The translations under genes and the position numbers were made by a program. From Peronospora farinosa (lineage: Eukaryota > Oomycota > Peronosporomycetes > Peronosporales > Peronosporaceae): a stretch of 64,000 nt of DNA. This document shows positions 11,215 to 22,861 of this stretch, piece after piece. The stretch spans positions 1 to 64,000 of the forward strand of contig CANTFK010000145.1 of assembly GCA_947646735.1 (NCBI GenBank). Reading direction: 5' to 3'. The notes beneath the pieces are model-generated. The model searched no databases and had not been told where the DNA came from. It saw only the letters and a list, made by a program, of their open reading frames with translations. The first letter of the stretch is position 1. Each line of letters opens with the position of its first letter.

Positions 11215-11612
11215 AGCCTGCATCTTCGAACAGTGCGCCACTTACGCCACTGCCTATTTCAACGGATTGCTGATAGTCGGTCAGTTTGGACTTCATGTTT
11301 GGCTTACCGCTTGACCCTAAAAGTATGACGGGGCTCGTCGTCTTTGTAGACAGACGGAGCAAGATGGTGCATTTGGCACCATGTAGCACCAAGATCCCAG
11401 GAAAAGAGGCTGCCCTCTTGTTTCTGGATCACGTGTATCGACTACATGGGATGCCCGAGTTCATAGTATCGGATCTGGATCCGCGTTTTACGTCGTGTTT
11501 TTGGAGACATGTGTTTGAGCTGCTAGGTAGCAAGCTCCACATGTCAACAGCCGATCATCCTCAGACCGATGGCCAAACAGAACGGGCCAATCGAGTTGTG
11601 GCGAATGTGTAG
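11215..11612 (+). pseudogene. Gypsy element 1 integrase core
   Basis: The open frame from 11286 gives DFMFGLPLDP with FVDRRSKMVHLAP, then IVSDLDPRFTS and TADHPQTDGQTERANR, which together supply the DDE catalytic triad of the retroviral integrase fold. A stop at 11612 (VVANV) separates it from the C-terminal part. The conserved CGPCA/CQ-type finger upstream is out of frame. Confidence 0.75.
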
Positions 11613-12950
11613 CGTACAGTAGCTACTTCTAAAGAATGGAGCAAGCAATTTACATTCGTGAATTTCGCTATTAGTAACAGTGTTCACGCCAGTACGGGTG
11701 AAACACCGTTTTACATTAACGGACTGCGTCATCCTCGAACGCCAGTCTCGTTTGTACGCAGCCCGAGTCTTAGTGGGGGAGGGCCCCTCACTTCGCTCGG
11801 TGCGAATGCCAAAGAGGGCCAAGGTTGCCCTAGTGGCACTGCTAATTTAGCAGTGTTCACGACACCTATAGGTGTCACAAAGGAGGCACGGCAAGAAATG
11901 CCAGTGCTCCTTGATGATGACACTATAGTGTTGTCAATAGCGTCGGCCCATGAACGACCTCTTGGAGGCGTCATAGGCGAGCTGGATGCTAAAAGCGTGA
12001 GCGAAGCTCAGCGCTTTGTAAAGAAGCGATTAGCCATCACACGTAAAGTCCGTGACGCGATGGCAAGCGCACAGGACAAGCAAAAACAATATGCAGACCA
12101 GCATGGTCGCAAATACAATGAACACTTTAGTGTGGGGGACAAAGTGCTATTAAGTACTGCTACCCTACCTAAACATGCAATCTCTGTACTACCTGGTGGT
12201 ACTACTAAGCTATTGCCCCGATCCATTGGGTCAATTATGGTGGTCGAGGAGGTTAAAGACTTTAATTATCGTCTCACTCTCCCACCGTATATGAAGACCC
12301 ATCCCGTTTATTACGTGGGTCGTCTGAAACAATATGTGGATCCACTAGAGATTACATATCCGCAACAGTTTAGCGAGATTGATGGTGACGTCGACTATGA
12401 GTCGAGCGTCGTTGCCGATCAGGCGATGGGGGAGGTGAACGACTTCCCGTATACGAGACAGTCGACAGAGGACTCGGTGATCGAGGATGACTCCGCTTTG
12501 GACGCGGGTCATTCATCACCATTCGCTCATGTATGTCCAAACGGGCCTTCAGGCGGTCATAACTTGACGATCCCTCGTAATCTCAGCGCGCAGATCCGCG
12601 TCAGTCGCGAGACTTGACTCGAAAGGTGGGCCACCTTTCTCTTCAGCGCAGCGATCTCCGCCTGCGACTGAACGACAGCAGGATAGGCAGCCGCGAGTAG
12701 TTGGGCGTAATCTCCGCTTCTATCGAGCGCCAACTGTGCTGGTAGTGCGGGTGGGAACACACACTTCCTTGTTGGAAAGTTGTTGGCCCACCGCTATGTG
12801 AGGCAAAAGCTTCCGATCCTTGTCCAGTGGAAAGACTACACGAAGCGTTTCGACTCTTGGGAATCGGTTGGCGCGTTGCGTATCGACGTGCCTGTGCTGG
12901 TGGATTCTTATGAGCAGAAGCACCAGCTGCACTCGCTCTGCTAAGTTCTG
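11613..12950 (+). pseudogene. Gypsy element 1 integrase C-terminus and chromodomain
   Basis: The frame from 11658 has NSVHASTGETPFYING, then DKVLLSTATLP and HPVYYVGRLKQYVDP, the GPY/F-like integrase tail. It ends at 12617. A chromodomain-like segment (ILVQWKDYTKRFDSWE) follows in another frame at about 12810-12865. Chromodomains steer Gypsy insertion toward marked chromatin. An unusual Gly/Pro-rich insertion (about 11760-11990) separates the two integrase parts. Confidence 0.7.
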
Positions 12951-13026
12951 ATGGACTAGCAAAGGCGGCGTGACGATGAGGAGCTGGGGGTACGTTACCA
13001 CCTAATATTTCGCTCGCACGCGTCAT
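12557..13026 (-). CDS. Antisense ORFs of Gypsy element 1 (candidate additional ORF)
   Basis: Two overlapping - strand frames (12557-12760, 67 aa; 12643-13026, 127 aa) lie opposite the pol end. The shorter one has a coiled-coil-like AEIAALKRKVAHLSSQVSRL. The position corresponds to antisense ORFs in element 2 (21495-22685) and element 3 (47195-48499). Part overlaps the sense chromodomain, so coding is uncertain for this copy alone. Confidence 0.35.
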
Positions 13027-13831
13027 AGCAAAGCTGACTTGCTGCGACCGCTGTTTTACTGCATCTACATGCGGTGGAAATGGCGCAGAAACTCTGCCTC
13101 GTATTCGTCGGTTTTTTCATTCGAGTTCAACACGACGGGGGTAGGGAAAGCACGACCTATCGCTTTGCCCTGCCGTTTCCATTACGGAAAGACGATAAAA
13201 AGTTATTAGCTTCAATAGTGCCACGCCGTAAAAGCGTCGCACTATTACCACTAGAGTATTTCCACTCGGATGGTGGTGGCATTGCTGGAAAATCGCCACT
13301 CAGGTAGCCGCCCTCGCGACGGCGTGCTAGTGAGGCCAACTGTGAAGTCGAAGGGTATTTTAGCTCACCCTCGCCTGAGTATGACTCTCCATTATAGATT
13401 GTCAAGACTGCAGAAGAAGGGTTGACAGAGGCGGACAAATTAGAATCGTCGTCCTTCTGTTAAGTCTCGGCTGGTTTTCGAGGTGGCGCGCTCATTTGTT
13501 TTCGCTGCGCTTCGTTGACGCAGACGACGAGGCATAATCCTTTCTGTTAGGAAGCATGAAAGCTTCGTGAAGGTTAGGTGTCTCAAAGGATAGCGACATA
13601 TGTCCCATTCATGCATTGTGCTCATCACCATATAGGAGTGATGGCAATGGCTTGCTCTATTTGTTGTCAACAATGAAGGACAAACCTTAATCCTCACAAT
13701 AGTGGGAAGATCGGCGTTCATCTCACTATTGTGAGGATTAAGACACAACGCCGACATTCAGAGACGGCTGCAAATTTCGGCGACATTGTATCTTTTCGAA
13801 GTTTTACAATATGAAAATTCGTGCTGGATGC
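13027..13831. other. Gypsy element 1 region 3' of pol, with further antisense open frames
   Basis: Antisense open frames at 13157-13438 (93 aa, Ser-rich) and 13440-13757 (105 aa) may be broken parts of the same antisense gene. I see no clear polypurine tract before the LTR at 13832, so the join of this region to LTR B is uncertain. Confidence 0.4.
13686..13742. other. Perfect 19-bp inverted repeat (hairpin)
   Basis: CTTAATCCTCACAATAGTG at 13686-13704 is exactly reversed and complemented at 13724-13742, with a 19-nt loop. It lies 90 bp before LTR B. It could form an RNA stem-loop or cruciform; its role is unknown. Confidence 0.85.
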
Positions 13832-14249
13832 TGTAACGGGCTAAACGCTACAAAGTTCGTTAAGTATCGAATCCTTAACGGGCAGGCCTAAATGAGTACG
13901 AGGTACCTTAGGCCTTCCACTTGGGTGTGGCACATCAATGATCCATCCTCGTGAATGTTAAATCGATGGATGGGTCCACATCCAACGGGGATGACGTCAG
14001 TTGGGACTGGTCATCATGGTGACGCTTCAGACAGACGTCATCAGCGAGCTTAAATATATTTTAAGCTCGCACGTAGAGATACGCCTCTAGAAAGACGCGT
14101 ATCCGATCTTTATATTGTGACCAATCAGTAGTTAGATTTATATTTAGTGAATTTCTATTTATGCAAGTCAGTCTTGAATTTACTACATCATACTCACTGC
14201 GCTCTATAAGACTGAAACAGCTTCTGCGACAAAGTTAGATGTTTTTTTG

Positions 14250-14264
14250 CTCTAAAGTTCGTTG
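14250..14264 (+). repeat. Target-site duplication, left copy (15 bp)
   Basis: CTCTAAAGTTCGTTG, repeated exactly at 14550-14564 on the other side of the SINE. Confidence 0.9.
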
Positions 14265-14549
14265 TAGTACCGACCCCAGGGGTGTAGTGGTCTAGCACTG
14301 ACACTGGGACCGGGAGGTACCTGGATCGATACCCGCGGTGGGCAGGTTTCGATTACAGATCGCCGGAGATAGGCATATATAGCCAACAAGCAACCACCCA
14401 ATGGGTGGCCGCCTGCCAAACCGCACCATATGGTGTGTGATACAGTAGTTGGGTGGCTGGAGGCCCCGTTAGCCGAAAATCCCCATAGTGTAATGAGGGG
14501 GGTGTCCCATTCCCCCTAAGGGTGGCGGTGATGGCGACGCAGACTAATT
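14265..14549 (+). mobile_element. tRNA-derived SINE (285 bp)
   Basis: The head carries Pol III box A-like GGTGTAGTGGT (14281-14291) and box B-like GGATCGATACC (14323-14333) at tRNA-like spacing, most like a degenerate proline-type tRNA. The arms pair poorly, so it is not a functional tRNA. A 200-bp body follows, without coding capacity. Perfect 15-bp duplications flank it, as expected from LINE-mediated target-primed insertion. tRNA-derived SINEs are known in Phytophthora; I cannot name the family. Confidence 0.8.
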
Positions 14550-14564
14550 CTCTAAAGTTCGTTG
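14550..14564 (+). repeat. Target-site duplication, right copy (15 bp)
   Basis: Exact copy of 14250-14264. Confidence 0.9.
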
Positions 14565-14742
14565 CGCGATTGCGCGATTTCGTTTAAAGCGACCTGCAAC
14601 GGTTGGTACTGGGCTTTAAGTGCCGACCAACACCAACACCACCGCACGCGGAGGGTAAGGCGGTCAATCCGCTTCCTCACGTTGCTTGAGGGTGTGTGCT
14701 TGCGTAGTACGTGGCAGCTTCTTTACAAAGCGCCAGTCTACA

Positions 14743-15096
14743 AGCACAAAAATTTCGTTCATCGTCTCTCACCTCCAAACTCTTCTCGGCAAATTTTACA
14801 TGCGTACTCATCAAATTATTGTTAACATTATCATAGCCATGATGATGCAGGCCGGTTTCGCTTAATCTTAATGAGAGGACGCTCTGGCTACTGCTGGTAC
14901 ACTTAGAAAAAATTGCACACATTCTTAGAAATTATAAAAAACACCATACGGGTGCGCGTTCTATACTCAACCAAACAAGCAACATGCTCTTAAGTGTAAT
15001 GCAAAGGCCTACATACATGCTTGGTATCGGTGCTGCGGAAAAAGGTCGATCAAATCGCTACTGCTGGCTATGTGCTCATGTATTTTGAGGACACAG
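14743..15096. other. No recognisable feature
   Basis: Sequence following LTR B; short open frames only, no motif or repeat recognised. Confidence 0.5.
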
Positions 15097-15580
15097 CTAA
15101 ATACAAGATATATATACCTGAAACTCGCGCAATCCGATACTTTGCAAACCTAAAGTTGATGGAAGCATGATGCTAAAGATTGATGCACTATATATACAAC
15201 CTGCGGTTGTGAACGCAAATCGCTTTGCTTGGTCACCTACTTCCAGCCACCGTGTGCTCTGATCAACCATGAATATTCTGTAGTATCCGTCGTCGTAGGG
15301 ACCAACAAGATCAACATGAACCTCATCAAAGGGGTTCAAGGTCATCATAGGTTTTGGTGGTATAAAAGCACAGTCTCAATTGCCGCCATGCACTTTTGCT
15401 CGCTTGCACACCAATCATTGCCTAATAAGCTCACAATTGTTGCCTTTAGACTGGCCATTTATAAAATATGGAGAATGGCGTTGTATAGCCGCTCACTGCA
15501 TTGATGTCACAAGCTCTCATGGTACCAACATACCATGTTGTCTCGAAGCGTGGATGGGATATTTACTTATATAAAGGTAT
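15097..15580 (-). pseudogene. Gypsy integrase fragment (- strand element)
   Basis: The - strand frame 15097-15348 reads FDEVHVDLVGPYDDGYYRIF and DQSTRWLEV, the first catalytic Asp region of a Ty3/Gypsy integrase of a type different from elements 1-3. It is cut after ~80 residues. Further pol-like residues lie to the right in other frames. Confidence 0.6.
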
Positions 15581-16250
15581 AACATCAAAATAAACCTGAA
15601 TAGAGAAAAAAGTTGGTAATCCGGTTTATTTTGCCTTAAAAGACTTCTGATTTGACTTGTTGAATTATTGGGCCCTTGCCTTGATGTTGCCTAGTCAAAG
15701 GACCATGCATCACACACGGAGGGTCATCTGTGACAGCACATAGGTCGTCAATTGGGGTTAACTTGTTCTGCGTGGTTTTACATTGTATTATATAGAACGT
15801 GTCTGCTCCAATTTTTGTCTCCCTTGATGTAGTGCATTGTCAGTTGATGCTCGGAGAAGCAAATTTCAGCGTTTGACCTGCATGTTTGTTTCCGTGTTGT
15901 AAATAAGGTTTTTTGTTTGGGGGGGGGTTTATGGACCACCACCAAATTTTTAAAAGCATAAGATGATATTCACAAAGTGTATCGACAATCGAAAGCATTT
16001 TTTTATTGTTGTATGATAAGGTGTTGCTTATTAAGTGCACGAGAAAATAACGCTATGATTTTGTGATCTTGCATGATGATGCCACTAAGCTGTTTTCTAC
16101 TAGCATCTGCATACTAATGAAATGGTTTCGTAAAGTAAAAAAATGCGGGGATAATTGCCTTACAAATGTTATTTGTAATCCCAAATTGCCTTCGATGACC
16201 TAAAAGCCATGCAAAAGAATTCTTTGCACTAATCAGCCGACACAACTGCT
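15581..16250 (-). pseudogene. Decayed pol sequence of the - strand Gypsy
   Basis: No long frame remains. Translated pieces such as DDPPCVMHGPLTRQ resemble the RNase H-integrase spacer of oomycete Gypsy elements. Most of RT and RNase H appears to be missing between here and the protease at 16380. Confidence 0.35.
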
Positions 16251-16926
16251 GGCACAATGCAGTTTGCTTGGCGAAAACAACAGTCGAGGGTTGACGTTGG
16301 ATATTTTAAAAAATTGTCGACGTCCTACCCGTTTGATCGTAGTGGTCATCCATCGTTCCCCTCTTGTGAATCAAATTTTCTACTTTTTGAGGTCAATTTT
16401 TCTAGAAGGGACCTTTGCACGCACTCCAACAGGTATTTGTACGCGCTGACCCATCTTCGAATCTCCTTTTCGGGTATCATAAAGTTTCCTTCGACTGGTC
16501 AATTGTACTCGTACTTCATCGGGGAGACAGAGGGTTTTGTCTGCCAGGTCCAGCCGGATGCCCGCTGGACCCATGAAGTCCATCCTAAAAAATTGCGTTT
16601 TGACCTACCATAAGGCATACCCACACCTTTAAAACGTACATCAAATTTTCGTGTAAAGTGACTTTGATGCGAGTGCGCCCCTCCGTAGTATATACAGATA
16701 TCCCAATTATAATGCATTATTAGCGTTTATTCTCATCAATTTGGCAGCCTACCTTACGATCAAAGGCGATATTTTGAATCGATATCTCGGCACTGGTATC
16801 GAATAAAAAATTTGCATGGTCATCGTTGACCTTTTCAGAGGCTTTGTCTTTCCTTAACCTTTTAGTGGGAGCATGATATTTCCAATACCCCTTGGACTCG
16901 CCCGGCAATAGGTCTAACTCCATCAC
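16251..16926 (-). pseudogene. Gypsy protease region (- strand element)
   Basis: ANFLFDTSAEISI at about 16775-16815 matches the retropepsin active site D-T/S-G/S-A, with Ser where Gly is usual. The next frames (16499-16717 and 16380-16583) carry DFMGPAGIRLDLADKTLCLP, a conserved segment after protease in this family. The frame changes repeatedly, so the copy is dead. Confidence 0.6.
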
Positions 16927-17202
16927 TGCATTCGAGGGTTCCCCCCCTGGTGCCTTGGGTAAGCACCGGCCTGTTTCGTAAGTGGCGCGGGTTTAAATCC
17001 CCCTTCGACCAACCCAAGGTCCAAAGTATAGAGCGGCGGTTCATATCTCTCGGTCTGTTCGGGAGCGCGGGTACCTTCTGACGAAACTTGTTGGATCCAA
17101 ACAACATCTTGCTCCGTCGTGCTTTTGTCCGTTAACATGATGTCATACTTCCTCCAGTTTTTCCACATCTTCCAGACGCAACACAGTCAATTTGTCCACT
17201 AG

Positions 17203-17694
17203 CTACGAGTCGTCTTCCGTGTTCGACATGCTACTTTGAACCTTAAGCGACCCATCTTTCATTTTTATCTCCGCCCTGAGTTCGATCCCCTTAGGGCGGT
17301 ACAAATAATCTAGCGGGGTCTCTTCCGACCTTTTCTTCTCATAGTCATACTGGCGGGCAACAGGTGTTCCCATACCACAGAAGCGTATCATAAATTCTTG
17401 TATCAGGTCTTTCCAGCTTCCGCGGACCAAGTGAATCAATTGACGGTCATAGTTCTGTTTTGGCCTAGTCAGCAGTCCTCCGAAAACAAGACATATTTTT
17501 TCATCTGGCGCCTGGTCGAATAATAATGCCGTCTTTACCGTCGACATCCAACTGCGCGCTCGGTATTCGTGTTTGTCTTTCCCATGAAATTCTTTGCGAT
17601 CCGAGGTCGCTGAGAGTTTGATGCGAGGGGCCCTATTTAGTGTTTGTCCCAACGCGGAATTGGCCATGATCGCCTGAGGTCTTCTTAAATTCAT
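17203..17694 (-). pseudogene. gag: Gypsy gag fragment (- strand element)
   Basis: The 163-aa frame has a capsid-like core: EFHGKDKHEYRARSWMSTVK, then APDEKICLVFGGLL, SWKDLIQEFMIRFCG and KKRSEETPLDYLYR. This is the usual order in oomycete Gypsy Gag proteins. The zinc-knuckle region toward the protease is interrupted (16927-17202). The gag type differs from that of elements 1 and 3. Confidence 0.7.
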
Positions 17695-19140
17695 GTAGTC
17701 GGGGTCGTACTCCTAGAGCCGAAGAATTCCATGGCGACTTCGGGTATCGTATGATCTCTTGGATTTGTATGTTAAGACTTTGGTCGTGTTGAGCGGTTGT
17801 CCCTTGCGACCCGTGTCTTCCTACTGTCACCCTCCCGTTAGGGTATGCATGCGGTACTTAATGCTCCTGAAAAAAAAACTTGCCATCGCCGCGTCGAAGA
17901 GGGTCCATAGATTACCTTTTGGGTTGGTAGGCTCTTCATCCCTTCATAATCTTTGCCACAAGGCAAAGCATATTCCACTATAACACCTTGGTAATATTTT
18001 ATTGGCTAGAAAATAAAAATGAATCATAATTATGACACGCGTCCCCGTTTCGGAAGCTCTCAGACCTGCTCTGCATTGCGCGCTTGGGCATGAAGCAGCA
18101 ATCGCACCCTCTGTCCCAGGAACATCCTCGTTACTACGCCAGTCGACGCTAAGTTTTATGACCGCTGTCCCCCGCCATTTAGTCGCTCGGCGGCGGAAGT
18201 TGTGGCGGAACTTGCTTCGCTTATGGTTATACGGTGTCCATATACCTTTGGGGATGGACTGCGATATCTTGGAGTTCATCTGGGTGTCCCTGGACGATGC
18301 TTGCATGTAGTTCGTCGGATGTAAGCTCCCCCTTTGCTGGTATGACACCGACGAGGATTAGAAATCGCTTGTGAGTTTTCTCTATTATCGTCGTGATTCT
18401 GTAGAATCCCAGGAAAAGAAGTTCGTCCGGATCAAACCTTACTGCGACCATGTTTGCTTATTGAAGAAGGGCGTGGTAATCGCGTTTGTACGATCTAAAG
18501 CCGTGGTAGGCTCAACATCCGTCCAGTGAGCTGTCCAATTAACTGGATCTTAAGGGGTTTCGCGAGGGGGTCGCTCTCCAAAAATTCGTCAAGTTTACGT
18601 AGGTGATAGGCCTTCATGACGTCAGATGTTGACTATGATGACAGTTTTGACTTCTCGGGGCCTTTTTAATTTGTATTTCTAGGCGCCTTCATTTGAAAAA
18701 ATTTCGGCTTAGACTGCGCGATCTCGTTTTTCATTTTTAGTTGTTTCGGGGACCTTAGCCTCTCATTTTTACCGTCCTCTGCATCATATTAGGTATTATG
18801 ACCCAAGGTCTCCTCTACGAGGACATAAGGAGGGTATTTAGATTTCTCTTCGATAAACTCAAACTCGACCATGTTGACCGAGCCTCTCCCAAGGTCCGGT
18901 CGGTCCTTTAATCCTATATTTATTCCTTTTTGGCACTGGCGATCGGTCTTCTAGTGGCTCTTTGGTCTCGTGCTCATTCTTGACTTAAAAATTACTTTTT
19001 TTCGACTCGCGGTTAAATCTCGCAACTCCGAAGATCCGAACACGCGGACCATTGTGGTGGAAATGATTCTTAGAATTCTAAAAAACGACTCTTAGCCACT
19101 CACTGTGCTGGACTGCTGACCGTCCGAGGTGGGTACCTCA
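17695..19140 (-). pseudogene. Upstream part of the - strand Gypsy, decayed
   Basis: Short - strand frames (17944-18348, 18227-18451) and translated pieces such as MKAYHLRKLDEFLESDPLAK suggest the 5' portion of the same element. Many stops are present and no LTR was recognised at its right edge near 19.1 kb. Confidence 0.35.
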
Positions 19141-19145
19141 ATGCC

Positions 19146-19771
19146 GTGTATGGACCTTCTCAACCTTGTGTAAATCAGAGCTTAGTGACACTTAGTGGAA
19201 CGGCACGTACTTCGTTGAGTAATACTCATAGAAATATAGAGACACTCGATGTCGGTAATAACATCGGCTATTGTATAGAGCAAGTTAAGGTCGATGACCT
19301 TGTTATTATTGCTGGCTGTAAATGTGATTCACTGGATGTCGGTAATGACATCGGCTCTCGTATAGCGCAAGCTAAGGTCGATGACCCTTTTAGTGATGTC
19401 ACTTGTTACGTTGACTCCATGGACATTAGTAATGGCATCAGCTCTCGTATAGAGCAGGCTAAGGTCGACAAAACCTATCGACCTTGGAGATGATGATGTC
19501 CCAAGTACTTAAAAAAATTCCGGTCTCGTCGATGAGACGGCAGAGTCGCCAGATGGCGGCTGCGAGACGCAGAGCGTCTGTTTTATCACGTTGTAATGTC
19601 AGAGACCAGTTGTACACCTTGGTCAACGGAGTGACAGGTGATGTAGATGGTGAGGTTGACCTTGAGGCCCTCCCATCATTAAATGCTCTCTTAGAGCTAG
19701 ACATAATGTCTGTGGATGAATTTCATCAGGCCTTAAAGGCAGGTGCTCTATCCGATATGGTGGTCATTTGA
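19146..19771 (+). pseudogene. Gypsy element 2 linker before RT, with a 28-aa triple repeat
   Basis: The element is 5'-truncated; gag and protease are absent. The frame 19146-19493 carries three related segments of ~28 aa ([60 protein letters not shown]), an imperfect 84-bp tandem repeat. The frame 19484-19771 is a further linker piece. Confidence 0.55.
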
Positions 19772-20684
19772 CCTAACCTCGAGCTAAACTAATACTCGCT
19801 TGTCGATGAGACAGTCCTTGAAGATACCAAAGCGGCACTAAGTGCACGTAGTGGGGCATCTATTCTGAAGAACTCTTCAGATCCCTACTATCCTTTAGTT
19901 AAGGAATTTCAGGACGTGGTGTGTCACGATCCACCGTCGGTTCTACCACCTGATAGGGGTGTACGTTATAAAATTGACTTGGTTCCCGTAACCAAATACT
20001 GTGTAACACGGCAGTGGCCTTTACCCAAAGAACAGTGTGACGTCATTGACGAGTTCTTTCGTGCGAAGCACGCGGCGGGCATGGTGCGCGAGAGTAAATC
20101 TCCTCACTCGACACCCACTTTCTGTGTCAAGAAACTGAATGGTAAGTGGCGTATCGTTCATGCTTATAATAAGCTAAATTGCAGCCACTATACCTGCACA
20201 GACGCCAATAGCCAGAAAGGATGTTCTTCAAAACAATATGGTCGGTTGTACCATGTACAGTGCGCTCGACTTAGTCGATAATTATTACCAATTGCTCATG
20301 CGAGCTAGTGATATTTCGCCCACTGCGGTAAGTACTCCAAGCGGTATGCTCTGGGAGTGGTTGGTGATGACACAGGGGCTGTCGATTGCTCTAACTACGT
20401 TTAATTGTTTGGTGACGCAATTGTTTCGACCCCATCGAAATTATGCACAAGACGTACTCTGATGACATTTTTGTCCATAGTCGAGCTGAATATGGGCAGT
20501 CGGATACCGAAAACCATATTGTTCATTTACGAGCTATGCTCGAGTGCATGCGCACTAATAGGTTATATGCTAATGTATATAAATTCATCTTCGGGGCCTA
20601 AGAGATTCCCTTCATAGGGTGCTTCATTGGGATTTGAGACCTCAAAGCGGATCCCGCTAAGGTCAATACCATAGTCGAGTAAAC
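19772..20684 (+). pseudogene. Gypsy element 2 reverse transcriptase
   Basis: YYPLVKEFQDVV and DRGVRYKIDLVP lead into WPLPKEQ, HSTPTFCVKKLNGKWRIVHA and YSALDLVDNYYQLLMR (frame change at ~20240). MLWEWLVMTQGLSIALTTF and then the YxDD box as YSDD at 20455-20466 follow; this box is out of frame because of one extra base just before it, relative to element 3. The thumb (PFIGCFIG) is also frame-shifted. Confidence 0.75.
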
Positions 20685-21179
20685 ATGTCCCGCAATCTCA
20701 GAAGGATTTGCGTAAGTGGCTTGGCCTTGCCAATTACTTACATAAGTTCAGTGACAAATACGCTGATATGGCTCGGCCATTTTTTAATCTCCTTAAAATG
20801 GATGTGGAATGGTGAACATGAGGACGCTTTTCAAGCGGTGAAGGCAAGCCTTCTTCATGTTCCTTTTTTGGCTTTGCCCGACCCTGACCGACCGTTTAGC
20901 GTCATCTGTGACGCATCGAATTTTGCTATTGGCAGTGCTCTATTAGAAACAGATGGTGAAGTTGTGAGCGTGTGGTCGCTTTTGAATATAGCCAGTTCCG
21001 TAAACGCCTCCACCGGCTACACTCCGTTCTATGTGAATGGTATCACACACCCACGCGTTCCGTTAACATTACCACCGAGTAGTTCAGGGCTTGGTGGGGG
21101 GAGGTTGCCGATCGGCTTGCTGATGTCAGCCCTAATACTGTTAGGAAACAGGCAAATGCGTTTCTCGCAACGCGACTGA
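20685..21179 (+). pseudogene. Gypsy element 2 RNase H fused to integrase tail by deletion
   Basis: The first half is RNase H (LALPDPDRPFSVICDASNFA, GSALLETDGE). At about 20965 it jumps in frame to integrase residues SSVNASTGYTPFYVNG. Element 3 has about 1.2 kb between these points, so RNase H catalysis, the zinc finger and the integrase DDE core have been deleted here. Confidence 0.75.
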
Positions 21180-21840
21180 ATGTCATACGACATGTGCAAG
21201 ACGCAATGGCTGACAGCCAAGACAAACAAAAGGACTTTGAGGATGCTAACGGAAAAAGTTGTATTGATTATTATGAAGTCAGAAACCAAGTCTTACTTTA
21301 TGCTAAAAACCTACCTAGAAATGTAGTGTCCGCTGTCGTTAAGACAAAACTGCGTCCGCGTTTCATCGGATCCTTTAAGATCGTGGCCAAGAAAGGCTTA
21401 ACGTATACGCTAAATCTACTGCGCAAATTGCGTAAGCACCCCGTATTCTATGTTGGCATGCTCACGACGTATCGAGATTCATCCCAAGTGGATACTAAGG
21501 CGCTCGCGCCGAGATCATAGGCACTGCCACAGGACGGATTATCTGGACCAAGAGGTCAAGCTGCCCTTCCACTCGGGTTCGATCCTGCTTCAGCGACTCG
21601 AGGCGAGTACACATCAGCTTCACAGTCTTACATAGACACTTAACCTCCTGAAGTAGCTCGTCATGAACTTGTGCCGGTACACCGGCCTCCTCCGGCATTG
21701 CTCGATGAGCAGGGGAACCTTCACTTCCATGTGGAACGTCTTCTGCAGAAGCGTCGCTGCCACGGTCAAACCAGTATCTGGTGAAGTGTCGGGGATATCC
21801 CGAGTCATGGAATTCATGGGAGTTCGAGGTAGGATTGCTC
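21180..21840 (+). pseudogene. Gypsy element 2 integrase C-terminus and chromodomain
   Basis: The frame 21194-21520 gives DAMADSQDKQKDF, LRPRFIGSFKIVAKKGLTYT and KHPVFYVGMLTTYRD. A stop follows, then a chromodomain-like YLVKCRGYPESWNSWEFE near 21773-21826 in another frame. Confidence 0.7.
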
Positions 21841-22685
21841 GTACTCCGTGGACATTTTTTAACGTCTTTCGCAGAGCCAACATTTTGGTGATGACGTTTC
21901 CTACCGAAGGGGGCGAGCTCACGTCTGGGGCCTGTTGTGAAGTCGCGGCTACAGACGTAGTCGAAGTACAAGAATCGTGAATGGCTGGCGCATAGCCCAC
22001 TCGTTGTTTCCGCAATCGGCCTTGGGAATTTTACTTAGCGTATTCAAAATGCACTTTTCGTTACAGACAAACGTCTGTCACATTTGCACTTGCGCGATGA
22101 GTCCACATTTTACTTAAACGCCGCGCATCATGTGCCCAGTGGATAAAGGCGCTATCGCCTTAATCTTCCGTTTTGCCTGCGAACAGTAAAATAGGGAATC
22201 ACTATATGAAGGGACAAAGGCACCCTATGCTTGCCTATTCAGGCGTGCATTGTATTGACTTAAATTGGTCTTAACTTGACTGTAGGTACATTTAGCGAAG
22301 TGCCGCTCGCTCGGAGAGTATCACGGGCGTAGTAGTCTCCGGTCCTATAGACAAATGTCCAGCAAATGGTCCGTGGCCTCTTTAAGACGCTCTTGATAGA
22401 TCGTGGATCAAATACATAGTCTTAATGTCCTTTGTGCTTGGTCATGGCTTTTGCTTGGTATGCGGAGCTTGCCGTCGCTTGTATTTGCTATTATTGTTGC
22501 TCATCGAGCAGGTTCGTAATCGGAGAAGGAGGCGTTTCGCCAGGCGCTGAAGGCATTGAGGTTATCGTGCTAGCAACACCACGCTCTGGAAACGGATTAG
22601 GTGTACGTCGAAATCCGTCTTCACCCTTAGGAATGGGCTTAGACTCATAGTCTTCGAGGATGCTGGTATCACTTCCGTATCCCAC
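21495..22685 (-). CDS. Antisense ORFs of Gypsy element 2
   Basis: The - strand frames are 22491-22685 (64 aa), 21620-22015 and 21495-21971 (158 aa). The first contains EDYESKP, NPFPERG and NLLDEQQ, matching in order DYESDT, NPFLERG and NPLDEQQQ of the 212-aa antisense ORF of element 3. The last ends GQLDLL-Q-IRP-AVPM-SARAP, matching element 3's 48176-48499. The 22491-22685 part does not overlap sense pol, so its similarity is not a by-product of sense coding. Function unknown; broken in this copy. Confidence 0.5.
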
Positions 22686-22849
22686 AGCTGCCTCTAACTC
22701 TCCTACAGAGAAATCGTTAAAAGCCTTAGGCTTATGACTACGAAGGAGGTCATTTGCTTGTACACCTTAAACAACCGTTAGGTTTGATGTTCGTGTTTTG
22801 CACCCTCTTTAAAAATATGTCGAGTGACGTTATGTCGTACCGTCAGTAT

Positions 22850-22861
22850 GGTGAAAAAGAG
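22850..22861 (+). promoter_or_regulatory. Polypurine tract of Gypsy element 2
   Basis: GGTGAAAAAGAG lies immediately before the LTR A start (TGTAACGGG), as required for plus-strand priming; it defines 22862 as the 3' LTR boundary. Confidence 0.75.

Larger units (their letters stand above)
13832..14742 (+). mobile_element. Gypsy LTR B containing a SINE insertion
   Basis: Starts TGTAACGGGCTAAACGCTAC and ends GCGCCAGTCTACA, i.e. TG...CA. Without the SINE and its duplication it is about 611 bp. A nearly identical copy lies inverted at 23513-24423. No matching target-site duplication is seen at its ends. Confidence 0.75.

Noticed and set aside
14265..14350. Functional tRNA gene
   Set aside because: Box A and box B are recognisable but the arms do not pair properly, and the sequence continues as a 285-bp unit with target duplications, so it is a SINE head.
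13832..14742. LTR B as the 3' LTR of Gypsy element 1
   Set aside because: The 5' LTR of element 1 is of the diverged LTR C type and no polypurine tract precedes 13832; the link is not supported.
16937..16970. CCTTGGGTAAGCACCG segment shared with ~31095-31120 as a tRNA-related element
   Set aside because: Only ~30 bp are similar and no box A/box B pair is visible around either copy.
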